Shown here piece by piece: positions 55,910 through 64,000 of a stretch of DNA of 64,000 bases. The stretch is from the NCBI RefSeq assembly GCF_000026985.1, contig NC_017390.1, forward strand, positions 1,910,231-1,974,230, written 5' to 3'. The translations under genes were made by a program, and so were the position numbers. The DNA is from Erwinia pyrifoliae DSM 12163 (lineage in GTDB: Bacteria > Pseudomonadota > Gammaproteobacteria > Enterobacterales > Enterobacteriaceae). A model generated the notes under the pieces. It made no database searches and was not told the DNA's origin. It saw only the letters and a program-made list of their open reading frames with translations. Numbering within the stretch: position 1 is the stretch's first letter; the number at the start of each line of letters is the position of its first letter.

Positions 55910-56979
55910 ACAATCAGCCAGGTGTTTCTATTGAGCCTGAGAAAAAGTATGAAAACGCGTTATGCGCATCTCCCAGGGAAGATGAAAAAGTGGATGACCG
56001 TAACGCCGAAGCTAACAAAAACAATGATAATACAGAACGTAGAAATGTGATATGCAATGGTATTATGGATATAAAAAGTATGCGTTTTGACAGGGAGCTG
56101 GAGCATTTTATGATTCAACCTCTTAAAGGTGAGTTGGAAAAGCTTAATAGAGAAGTTATTAAGTATGAATTAAAGTATAGTCAGTCAAATTGCGTTACGG
56201 TTGAATTGAAAGAGGATTTTTATCCACCCCGACGAGGAGAACATTGCAAAATTTATGCATTAGCTCTTGTTGAAGCGTTTTACGCCGATTCGAAGGCGAT
56301 TAAGAAAATTCCTCTTCTTGCTGAGAAGGGTAATGTCGAAAGTATAAGAAAAATAGCAAAAAAATTTAATTCTTTACAGGGTGAGGTATTGCAGTCGAGT
56401 GATCTAAAGAAAATTGCTGAATATATGGGATATGAGGTGGAATTAATCAACTTACGTACATCTTCAGAGCTAAGCGAATACATCGAAAAATATATCGGCG
56501 ATAGCGGGTTGATTACTTTCTTCAGATTCAATCCGGACATGCCGTACGGAATGATGCTTGATAGTTCGCATATAGAGAGTGGCCAGTCAGAGGATGCAGC
56601 TGTTATTTCAGGATTCGATAAGAAAAGAAATATTTGCACTCTCAATGACCGCAAGGGGGCGCTAATGGGAGTACCAATAGAAGATCTATTTTTATCTGGT
56701 AACGGATTGCTCACAACATGTAGTCAAGAATCTTACAGGACTGACTTTGCAAGTAAACGCTCTTTATGTGATGCAGGTCAAATAGAGTCACGAGGACGTC
56801 ATGCTTACAAATACCCTGTTATTGTAGAAGAGTCTGATAACAATGCAAAATTTATGACAACGATAGTACCCACTGAAGCAAGTGGCTATAAGGCATTACT
56901 GATGAGGTTAAAGCCAAATCTGGAGCATGAGCGCTGGAAGGAAACAACACGGGCAAAATCTGATTCTTCCCTTAAATAA
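55906..56979 (+). CDS. A+T-rich hypothetical protein with possible cysteine-peptidase features
   Basis: A 357-aa frame with no ribosome site of its own; it overlaps the end of the 36-aa ORF above. In the same frame, sensible residues (SPSQNNSQVILSVSG) extend upstream to about 55861, which suggests a frameshift. Residues 1-60 are polar and low-complexity. RRGEHCKIYALALVEAF (Cys114) followed by DAAVISGFDKKRNICTLNDR (228-249) resembles the Cys...His...Asp layout of papain-like peptidases, but the expected His position is Asp230, with His222 nearby. Base composition is clearly lower in G+C than flanking genes, a sign of transfer. An injected effector is possible. I do not recognise the family. 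Confidence 0.55.
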   Translation: MNNQPGVSIEPEKKYENALCASPREDEKVDDRNAEANKNNDNTERRNVICNGIMDIKSMRFDRELEHFMIQPLKGELEKLNREVIKYELKYSQSNCVTVELKEDFYPPRRGEHCKIYALALVEAFYADSKAIKKIPLLAEKGNVESIRKIAKKFNSLQGEVLQSSDLKKIAEYMGYEVELINLRTSSELSEYIEKYIGDSGLITFFRFNPDMPYGMMLDSSHIESGQSEDAAVISGFDKKRNICTLNDRKGALMGVPIEDLFLSGNGLLTTCSQESYRTDFASKRSLCDAGQIESRGRHAYKYPVIVEESDNNAKFMTTIVPTEASGYKALLMRLKPNLEHERWKETTRAKSDSSLK

Positions 56980-57022
56980 GCAACTATTATGGCTACCCTG
57001 TTACCGCTATAAACTAACCGGA

Positions 57023-57051
57023 CAGGAGCTAAACACGCTTTCCAGCTCCTG
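57023..57051. terminator. Hairpin between the foreign gene and azoR
   Basis: CAGGAGCT / AGCTCCTG, 8-bp stem with a 13-base loop, in the convergent gap. No T run; a terminator role is inferred. Confidence 0.4.
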
Positions 57052-57068
57052 TAATCGTCTGATTCCTG

Positions 57069-57725
<657 letters not shown>

Positions 57726-57905
57726 TTACGGACAATTTACCGCAAGTGTAAGTGCGAGTTTTCGATATCAATGTTCGAAAAGTTTGAATAAGTTCCCGCT
57801 GCGCATTTAAAACGCTAAGTCCCTGTCTGTGTTACACTGCGCACAATTCTTACCCTGATCAATCCCTGTTGCCCATGCAGGCGCAACAAAGCGAGCACTA
57901 TTAAC

Positions 57906-60900
57906 ATGTCTGACACCTCACAATCTGTCCTGTCAACGCTGTACTCACGGCTGGATGCGCTGATGCTGCGTGACCGCCAGCGTCTCTTACGCCGCCTGCA
58001 GAGTGCAAAAAAAATCAAAAACCCGACTGCGTTACAGGCGGTAACCGGCGAGTTGAGCGCTGATATCACCAGCGCCGAACAGCGGGTGGCGGCCCGGCAA
58101 GCGGCCACACCGTCGATACGCTATCCGGAAAATCTGCCGGTCAGCCAGAAGAAGCAGGAAATTGCCGATGCCATCCGAGCCAGTCAGGTGGTGATCGTTG
58201 CCGGGGAAACCGGTTCGGGCAAAACCACCCAGCTGCCCAAGATCTGCCTGGAGCTGGGGCGCGGTATTCGCGGGCTTATTGGCCATACGCAGCCGCGCCG
58301 CCTTGCTGCCCGTACCGTGGCGGAACGCATCGCCTCTGAACTGGAGCTCTCGCTGGGTGGCTGTGTTGGATATAAGGTGCGGTTTAACGACAAAGTGGGT
58401 GATACCACACAGGTGAAGCTGATGACCGACGGCATCCTGCTGGCGGAAATCCAGCAGGATCGTCTGTTGATGCAGTATGACACCATCATTATCGATGAAG
58501 CGCATGAGCGCAGTCTGAATATCGATTTTATCCTCGGCTACTTGTGTGAACTGCTGCCGAAACGCCCCGATCTTAAGGTGATCATTACTTCGGCGACCAT
58601 CGACCCGCAGCGCTTCTCGCGCCATTTCCACAATGCGCCGGTCATTGAAGTCTCCGGGCGAACTTATCCGGTGGAAGTGCGCTATCGTCCGGTGGTGGAA
58701 GAGGCAGATGACAGCGACCGCGACCAGCTACAGGCGATTTTTGATGCGGTTGATGAACTGGGGCGTGAAAGCCGTGGTGATATCCTGATCTTTATGAGCG
58801 GCGAGCGCGAAATCCGCGATACCGCCGATGCACTCATCAAGCGCGATCTGCCGCATACGGAAGTGCTGCCGCTGTATGCGCGCCTATCGAATGCCGAGCA
58901 GAACCGTGTGTTCCAGTCCCACGCCGGGCGGCGCATCGTGCTGGCAACCAACGTGGCGGAAACCTCTTTAACGGTGCCGGGGATCAAATATGTGATTGAT
59001 CCCGGCACGGCGCGTATCAGCCGCTACAGTTTCCGCACTAAGGTGCAGCGCCTGCCTATTGAAGCGATTTCCCAGGCGTCGGCAAATCAGCGTAAAGGGC
59101 GCTGTGGCCGTGTCTCCGAGGGAATTTGTATTCGCCTGTATGCGGAAGATGACTTCCTGAGTCGTCCTGCTTTTACCGATCCGGAAATTCTGCGTACTAA
59201 CCTGGCGTCGGTCATTCTGCAAATGACCGCACTTGGCCTGGGCGATATTTCTGCGTTTCCATTCGTAGAAGCACCGGATCGGCGCAATATTCAGGATGGT
59301 GTGCGCCTGCTGGAAGAACTGGGGGCGATAACTCTCGCGGATAATCAGCATTATCGGCTGACGCCTTCCGGGCGCGCGCTGGCACAGCTGCCGGTCGACC
59401 CACGGCTGGCAAAAATGGTGCTGGAAGCACAGAAATACGGCTGTGTGCGTGAAGTGATGATTATTACCGCCGCGCTGTCGATTCAGGATCCGCGTGAGCG
59501 GCCTGCCGACAAAAAGCAGGCATCGGATGAGAAACACCAGCGTTTTGCCGATAAAGAGTCTGATTTCATCGCCTTTGTTAATCTGTGGAACTGGCTGCAA
59601 GAGCAGCAAAAGGCGCTGTCATCCAGCCAGTTCCGCCGTCAGTGCAAAACGGACTATCTCAACTACCTGCGCGTGCGCGAATGGCAGGATATCTACACCC
59701 AGCTGCGTCAGGTTGTGCGTGAACTAGGTTTGCCGGTCAACAGTGAACCGGCGGCGTTGCGTGAAATCCATACCGCGCTACTGACAGGTCTGCTGTCGCA
59801 CATTGGTCAAAAAGAGAGTGATAAGCAAGAGTTTACCGGTGCACGGAATGCCCGTTTTGCCATCTTCCCCGGATCCGGGCTGTTCAAAAAGCCGCCGAAA
59901 TGGACGATGGTGGCCGAACTGGTCGAAACCAGCCGTCTGTGGGGGCGCATCGCCGCGCGGATTGAGCCGGAATGGATCGAGCCGGTTGCGCAGCACCTGC
60001 TAAAGCGCAGCTACAGTGAACCGCACTGGGAAAAAGCCCAGGGCGCGGTGATGGCCAGTGAAAAAGTCACGCTGTACGGTCTGCCCATCGTCGCAGCGCG
60101 TAAGGTTAACTATGCTCCGATCGACCCGGTGCTATCGCGCGAGCTGTTTATCCGCCATGCGCTGGTTGAGGGGGACTGGCAGACGCGTCATGCCTTCTTC
60201 AAAGCCAACCTGAAGCTGCTTGCTGAAGTGGAAGAGCTGGAACACAAATCCCGCCGCCGCGATATTCTGGTAGATGATGAAACGCTGTTTGCATTCTATG
60301 ACCAGCGTATTGGCCATGAGGTGGTATCGGCGCGACATTTTGACCGCTGGTGGAAAACGCTTAGCCGGGAGGAGCCTGACCGTCTGAACTTTGCTAAAGA
60401 GATGCTGATTAATCAGGGGGCTGATAACGTCAGCCCGCTGGATTATCCCAACTTCTGGCATCAGGGGCATCTGAAGCTGCGGTTAAGCTATCAGTTTGAA
60501 CCGGGCGCTGATGCCGACGGCGTTACGGTGTTTATCCCGCTACCGCTGCTTAATCAGGTGGAAGATAACGGTTTTGAGTGGCAAATTCCCGGCGTGCGTC
60601 GCGAGCTGGTGATTGCCTTAATCAAGTCGTTACCCAAACCGTTACGCCGTAACTTTGTTCCGGCTCCCAACTATGCGGATGCTTTTCTTGCCCGTGCTAC
60701 GGCGCTGGAGCTGCCTCTGCCAGAGTCGCTGGAGCGAGAGTTTCGCCGCATGTCGGGAATTACCCTGGAACGTGATGCGTGGCAGTGGGAGCAGGTGCCC
60801 GATCATCTTAAAATCACGTTCCGCATTGTCGATGAAAGCAACCGCAAGCTGGCGGAAGGCAAAGACCTGACGGCGCTCAAGGCACAGTTAAAAAGCAAGG

Positions 60901-61808
60901 TACAGGAAACGCTGGCGAAGGTAGCGGATGACGGACTGGAACAGCGCGGTCTGCATGTATGGAGCTTCGGCGACTTACCCGACCATTTTGAACAAAAACG
61001 GGGAAATTACAGCGTTAAAGCCTGGCCCGCGCTGGTCGATGAGCAAGACAGCGTAGCGATCCGCCTGTTCGATTCACAGCACGAACAGCAGAAGGTCATG
61101 TGGCGCGGGCAGCGGCGTCTGCTGCTGCTGAACATTCCGTCACCGATTAAATATCTGCACGAGAAGCTGCCCAACAAAGCCAAACTGGGGCTTTACTTCA
61201 ACCCTTACGGCAAGGTGCTTGACCTGATTGATGACTGCATCGCCTGTGGCGTGGATAAGCTGATAGCGGAATCCGGCGGCCCGAGCTGGCAGCAGCAGGG
61301 CTATGACCGACTGCATGATAAGGTACGGGCAGCGCTGAATGACACGGTGGTGGAGATTGCTAAAAAGGTCGAACAGATCCTTACTGCGGTATTTAATATC
61401 AATAAACGCCTGAAAGGGCGCGTCGACATGTCGATGGCGCTGGCGCTGTCAGACATTAAAGCGCAAATGAGCGGGCTGGTATATCGCGGTTTCGTTACGG
61501 GCAATGGCTGGAAGCGGCTAGGGGACACGTTGCGGTATCTGCAGGCGATTGAACGCCGGCTGGAAAAAGTCGCCGTTGATCCTCACAGTGACCGCGCCCG
61601 TATGCTGAAAGTTGAATCAGTACAGCAGGTCTGGAGCAGCTGGTTGGATAAATTGCCGCCGCAGCGCAAAGATGATGTTGACGTGCAGGATATCCGCTGG
61701 ATGATTGAAGAGCTGCGCGTCAGCCTGTTTGCTCAGCAGTTAGGGACGCCGTACCCCATTTCTGAAAAACGCATCCTGCAGGCGATGGAACAAATCGCAG
61801 TGAAGTGA
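57906..61808 (+). CDS. hrpA: ATP-dependent RNA helicase HrpA
   Basis: A DEAH-box helicase that rescues collided ribosomes by splitting the stalled subunits. The 1300-aa protein has Walker A GETGSGKT (100-107), DEAH (197-200), SATID, the motif VI region QRKGRCGR, and a long C-terminal region with the OB-fold and DUF3418 domain. Length and motifs match E. coli HrpA. Monocistronic. Confidence 0.97.
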   Translation: MSDTSQSVLSTLYSRLDALMLRDRQRLLRRLQSAKKIKNPTALQAVTGELSADITSAEQRVAARQAATPSIRYPENLPVSQKKQEIADAIRASQVVIVAGETGSGKTTQLPKICLELGRGIRGLIGHTQPRRLAARTVAERIASELELSLGGCVGYKVRFNDKVGDTTQVKLMTDGILLAEIQQDRLLMQYDTIIIDEAHERSLNIDFILGYLCELLPKRPDLKVIITSATIDPQRFSRHFHNAPVIEVSGRTYPVEVRYRPVVEEADDSDRDQLQAIFDAVDELGRESRGDILIFMSGEREIRDTADALIKRDLPHTEVLPLYARLSNAEQNRVFQSHAGRRIVLATNVAETSLTVPGIKYVIDPGTARISRYSFRTKVQRLPIEAISQASANQRKGRCGRVSEGICIRLYAEDDFLSRPAFTDPEILRTNLASVILQMTALGLGDISAFPFVEAPDRRNIQDGVRLLEELGAITLADNQHYRLTPSGRALAQLPVDPRLAKMVLEAQKYGCVREVMIITAALSIQDPRERPADKKQASDEKHQRFADKESDFIAFVNLWNWLQEQQKALSSSQFRRQCKTDYLNYLRVREWQDIYTQLRQVVRELGLPVNSEPAALREIHTALLTGLLSHIGQKESDKQEFTGARNARFAIFPGSGLFKKPPKWTMVAELVETSRLWGRIAARIEPEWIEPVAQHLLKRSYSEPHWEKAQGAVMASEKVTLYGLPIVAARKVNYAPIDPVLSRELFIRHALVEGDWQTRHAFFKANLKLLAEVEELEHKSRRRDILVDDETLFAFYDQRIGHEVVSARHFDRWWKTLSREEPDRLNFAKEMLINQGADNVSPLDYPNFWHQGHLKLRLSYQFEPGADADGVTVFIPLPLLNQVEDNGFEWQIPGVRRELVIALIKSLPKPLRRNFVPAPNYADAFLARATALELPLPESLEREFRRMSGITLERDAWQWEQVPDHLKITFRIVDESNRKLAEGKDLTALKAQLKSKVQETLAKVADDGLEQRGLHVWSFGDLPDHFEQKRGNYSVKAWPALVDEQDSVAIRLFDSQHEQQKVMWRGQRRLLLLNIPSPIKYLHEKLPNKAKLGLYFNPYGKVLDLIDDCIACGVDKLIAESGGPSWQQQGYDRLHDKVRAALNDTVVEIAKKVEQILTAVFNINKRLKGRVDMSMALALSDIKAQMSGLVYRGFVTGNGWKRLGDTLRYLQAIERRLEKVAVDPHSDRARMLKVESVQQVWSSWLDKLPPQRKDDVDVQDIRWMIEELRVSLFAQQLGTPYPISEKRILQAMEQIAVK

Positions 61809-61812
61809 TTGT

Positions 61813-61832
61813 GCCAGCCCGGCAGGGCTGGC
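61813..61832. terminator. Hairpin between convergent hrpA and amiD
   Basis: GCCAGCCC-GGCA-GGGCTGGC, an 8-bp G+C stem, starts 5 bases after the hrpA stop and can serve both convergent genes. A short CGTTT follows. Confidence 0.65.
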
Positions 61833-61847
61833 CGTTTCCATTACGCT

Positions 61848-62717
61848 CTAGAGCGCCGCATCGCTCTCTTGCAGCAACGTTCTACTGGCCGTCCGATATT
61901 TTGCCACCAGCGCCGCAGCAATCGCTTCGGTTTCTGCGTCTGCTACGCCGCTGAAATTGGTCGGGCGAAAATGCATTTGAAACGCAGCAATTGCCTTGCG
62001 GGTCTTCTCATCATTAATGCCGGTTTGCGGAATGGTGTAACCGTAGCTGGCCAGGTCAGTCTGAATTTTGCGCACGGAGCCGGCAGCATAGTGAGAGCGC
62101 CCAGCAAGATAGCGTTGAACGGTGGAGCTGTCCGGCCAGGCGCCAATGCCCTGTTCTGCCAGCTGTTGCCACGGGAAGAGCGGACCCGGGTCAAATTTAC
62201 GGCCTGGCGCAATATCGCTATGTGCCACAACGTTGTCCGGGGTGATGGCATAACGCTGAATAACGTCCTGCGCCAGACTGGCAACCAGCCTGACCTGTTG
62301 AGCATCCCAAGGGTACCAATGCCTTCCACTGCTGTTGTCGATGAAACCGGGATGGACAATTTCGATGCCAATAGCGCTGTCATTGAGGTTACTGCACCCG
62401 TTCCAGTTGCTCACCCCGGCATGCCATGCACGTTTATCTTCCGGCACCAGCTGATAGACAGTCCGTTGTTTCATTAAGGGATCGGCCGCTGACGGCACAA
62501 GGTAATGTGCGCTGACGCCCCCCTGAGTCAGCAAGCGCAGCGATTCGGCATCATCGGCAGCAGTATAATGCAGGACCAGAAAGCGCACCCGCTCATTTTG
62601 GCTTGCTGAAGGGTGTTCGCTGTTGAGTTGATAGCCAGGGGAGTTGCCCCCGTTTCGGAAGCCGCCGACACAACCCGCCAACAGAAGTGCAAGCGCTGCG
62701 AGGGTGAGTTTTTTCAT
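61848..62717 (-). CDS. amiD: N-acetylmuramoyl-L-alanine amidase AmiD
   Basis: An outer-membrane lipoprotein cutting the bond between N-acetylmuramic acid and L-Ala in murein, including anhydro-muropeptides. The 289-aa protein has lipobox LLAGC (Cys16), an amidase_2 domain with zinc ligands His50 (FLVLHYTA), His166 and Asp176 (HSDIAPGRKFDPG), and a C-terminal peptidoglycan-binding domain. AAGGAAG precedes the start. It complements the murein-recycling genes ycjG and mppA elsewhere in the window. Confidence 0.95.
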   Translation of the reverse strand: MKKLTLAALALLLAGCVGGFRNGGNSPGYQLNSEHPSASQNERVRFLVLHYTAADDAESLRLLTQGGVSAHYLVPSAADPLMKQRTVYQLVPEDKRAWHAGVSNWNGCSNLNDSAIGIEIVHPGFIDNSSGRHWYPWDAQQVRLVASLAQDVIQRYAITPDNVVAHSDIAPGRKFDPGPLFPWQQLAEQGIGAWPDSSTVQRYLAGRSHYAAGSVRKIQTDLASYGYTIPQTGINDEKTRKAIAAFQMHFRPTNFSGVADAETEAIAAALVAKYRTASRTLLQESDAAL

Positions 62718-62807
62718 TAGGTCTTCCTTGATTGCTGTCAGATTCGGCGATATTGTCCATCAATCGCCCGCTGCCTGAAATCCTTTTAATTACGATAAAC
62801 CCCGCCT

Positions 62808-63614
62808 TTATTGGGCCAGCACGTCCAGGCTGTCACGAAAAGCGGTAACCGCGATCGCCCGGTTATCGGCGAGGTAGCGGTCTTTAGCGGCAGGAGCCGA
62901 GCTTTGTACACCGATCAATTGCCACTCACCCCCAACTTTCAGCAGCAGCGGGGAGCCACTATCGCCTGGCAGCGTATCGCACTGGTGTGAAAGCACGGCT
63001 TTCTGCGCCCAGCCGGTGACCATGCAATCATTGTGTGAGTAAAGCGTATCAAGATGATCTTCCGGATATCCCGCCTGGGTGATCCTTCGCCCGCTTTCTT
63101 TTAATGCCGAGGTCAGATCCTGGCGGGAGCCGGAAAACAGCGGAAGCGGAACGATCCCCGAAGGGGGGTTACGCAGAACGATCAGCCCAAAGTCATAAGG
63201 TGCCGCAGAGGAGGGGACGATCCAGCCATCACCGTCGGCCTTTAGTTTCCTACCCAATGCCGGGTCAACGCGCGCTTCAATATCATGGATTTCATAACGC
63301 CAGCTGCCTTTAGTATTGGCAATAAAACGCAGCGCCACGGCTTTATCAAGCCTGCCCGGCGGTGAAAGCAAACAGTGTCCTGCGGTGAGAGCAAGGTTGG
63401 GGGCGATCAGCGTGGCGCTGCACAGATTGCCGCTTGCCGTTTCCAGCTGACCAATGGCTTCCCAGGGCGCGCTGGCGGTATTGTCGACCGGTTGACGATT
63501 GTCTTTACCAAAAAACAGCGTGGTTGTATCCCCCTCGCTGCGGGCATCCTCATCGGCATAAGTATAAAATGAACAGGCAAAGCAACCCATTAATAACACA
63601 GCTGTCAGGCGCAT
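62808..63614 (-). CDS. ydgD: Periplasmic trypsin-like serine protease YdgD
   Basis: A 268-aa exported protease of the chymotrypsin fold, signal peptide to about residue 20. Catalytic triad: His80 (TAGHC), Asp141 (PYDFGLIV) and Ser219 (GDSGSP). Matches E. coli YdgD in order and motif sequences. Its natural substrates are unknown. It is followed upstream by ydgU and asr, as in E. coli. Confidence 0.92.
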   Translation of the reverse strand: MRLTAVLLMGCFACSFYTYADEDARSEGDTTTLFFGKDNRQPVDNTASAPWEAIGQLETASGNLCSATLIAPNLALTAGHCLLSPPGRLDKAVALRFIANTKGSWRYEIHDIEARVDPALGRKLKADGDGWIVPSSAAPYDFGLIVLRNPPSGIVPLPLFSGSRQDLTSALKESGRRITQAGYPEDHLDTLYSHNDCMVTGWAQKAVLSHQCDTLPGDSGSPLLLKVGGEWQLIGVQSSAPAAKDRYLADNRAIAVTAFRDSLDVLAQ

Positions 63615-63731
63615 ATTTTTCTCAGGCTTAAAGCGCGTTGGTTTTAATGATTCCGTTAGTGCAGTAACTATAGTCGGCCGGCACGAAAAGTGGGAGATTA
63701 ATTCGGAATATCAGCATACTAGTAAAATTTG

Positions 63732-63815
63732 CTACCAGTAAAAGCTGGCGGCAACAATACCACAGACAATCATGACAACCAGAATGATTTCGAATAAATA
63801 GCGACGTACCATCAT
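63732..63815 (-). CDS. ydgU: Small membrane protein YdgU
   Basis: 27 aa: MMVRRYLFEIILVVMIVCGI then VAASFYW, one transmembrane helix with a basic start and an FYW end, as in E. coli YdgU. AAGGAGT lies 6 bases before the first ATG. It sits between asr and ydgD and is too short for standard gene callers. Confidence 0.85.
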   Translation of the reverse strand: MMVRRYLFEIILVVMIVCGIVAASFYW

Positions 63816-63833
63816 CCGAAACTCCTTAATAAA

Positions 63834-63854
63834 ACACCCGGCATAACCGGGTGT
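63834..63854 (-). terminator. Attenuating hairpin between asr and ydgU
   Basis: Stem ACACCCGG / CCGGGTGT with a TTTTATT tail on the minus strand. It lies after the asr end and 19 bases before ydgU, so it likely ends most asr transcripts while some read on into ydgU. Confidence 0.7.
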
Positions 63855-63901
63855 TGTGTTAACTATTTCGCAAAAGGTGACGGACACCCTGGCTGAAGAA
63901 A

Positions 63902-64000
63902 TTACGCTTTCGGCGCGGTTTTCGTTAAGGCTTTATGATGCTTTTTAGCCGCCTGTGCTTTCTGCGCTACTGGCTTAGTCGCTTTATGATGCTTTTTAGC
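63902..64000 (-). CDS. asr: Acid-shock protein Asr, 3' end only
   Basis: The minus frame at the right edge reads AKKHHKATKPVAQKAQ then AAKKHHKALTKTAPKA and a stop. The lysine/histidine/alanine-rich AKKHHK repeats are typical of the secreted acid-shock protein Asr. The start lies beyond the window. Confidence 0.9.
   Translation of the reverse strand, partial: AKKHHKATKPVAQKAQAAKKHHKALTKTAPKA

Noticed and set aside
58032..58631. 199-codon minus-strand ORF inside hrpA
   Set aside because: Antisense shadow of the HrpA helicase domain.

Overview
The window looks like a chromosomal segment of an Erwinia-type plant-associated enterobacterium. The backbone follows the E. coli order around cysB-acnA-ribA-pgpB-lapAB-pyrF-yciH-osmB-rnb, sapABCDF, pspFABCD-ycjXF-tyrR-tpx-ycjG-mppA, zntB-(fnrS)-ttcA-dbpA, ldhA-ydbH-ynbE-ydbL-azoR-hrpA, and ydgD-ydgU-asr. 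Most backbone proteins match their E. coli counterparts in length and active-site positions. A periplasmic-type sucrose isomerase of the kind known from Erwinia rhapontici points to Erwinia or a close relative. All names come from reading the sequence; no database search was run.

Layout. 0-10 kb: sulfur regulator cysB, two small proteins, aconitase A, GTP cyclohydrolase II, PgpB, the LPS-control pair lapAB (with a heat-shock promoter candidate), pyrF-yciH. 10-21 kb is more variable: a 42-aa secreted peptide, osmB with a CRP-like palindrome, an orphan ribulose-phosphate 4-epimerase, rnb, a YdeP-type molybdopterin oxidoreductase, an orphan PAAR-Tle1 type VI lipase with a broken lipoprotein gene behind it, a LysR regulator, and a fused CMD/AhpD-like protein. 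21-26.5 kb: the sap peptide-transport operon. 26.5-27.5 kb: an accessory pocket holding a Fur-controlled RyhB small RNA and a two-gene unit made of a 73-aa two-helix membrane protein and a 33-aa double-glycine-leader peptide. 27.5-38.4 kb: psp stress operon, tyrR, tpx, and murein-peptide recycling genes (ycjG, mppA). 38.8-43.4 kb: a chaperone-usher fimbrial operon. 43.8-50.3 kb: zntB, the anaerobic small RNA FnrS, sucrose isomerase, ttcA with a Rac-type attachment core and a dead integrase remnant abutting it, two small ORFs and dbpA. 50.4-64 kb: a YgiN-like monooxygenase, a DUF333 lipoprotein, ldhA, the ydbH-ynbE-ydbL envelope bridge, an A+T-rich foreign-looking gene with possible cysteine-peptidase features, azoR, hrpA, amiD, ydgD, ydgU and the end of asr.

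Themes. Much of the backbone serves the envelope: PgpB, LapAB, Sap, Psp, YcjG/MppA/AmiD murein recycling, and the YdbH-YnbE-YdbL bridge. Two global small RNAs respond to iron (RyhB, with a Fur box) and to oxygen (FnrS, with an FNR box). The most unusual items are the double-glycine peptide pair, the orphan Tle1 effector with its decayed partner, the integrase scar at ttcA, the foreign gene at 55.8-57.0 kb, and a sucrose isomerase with a non-canonical specificity motif.
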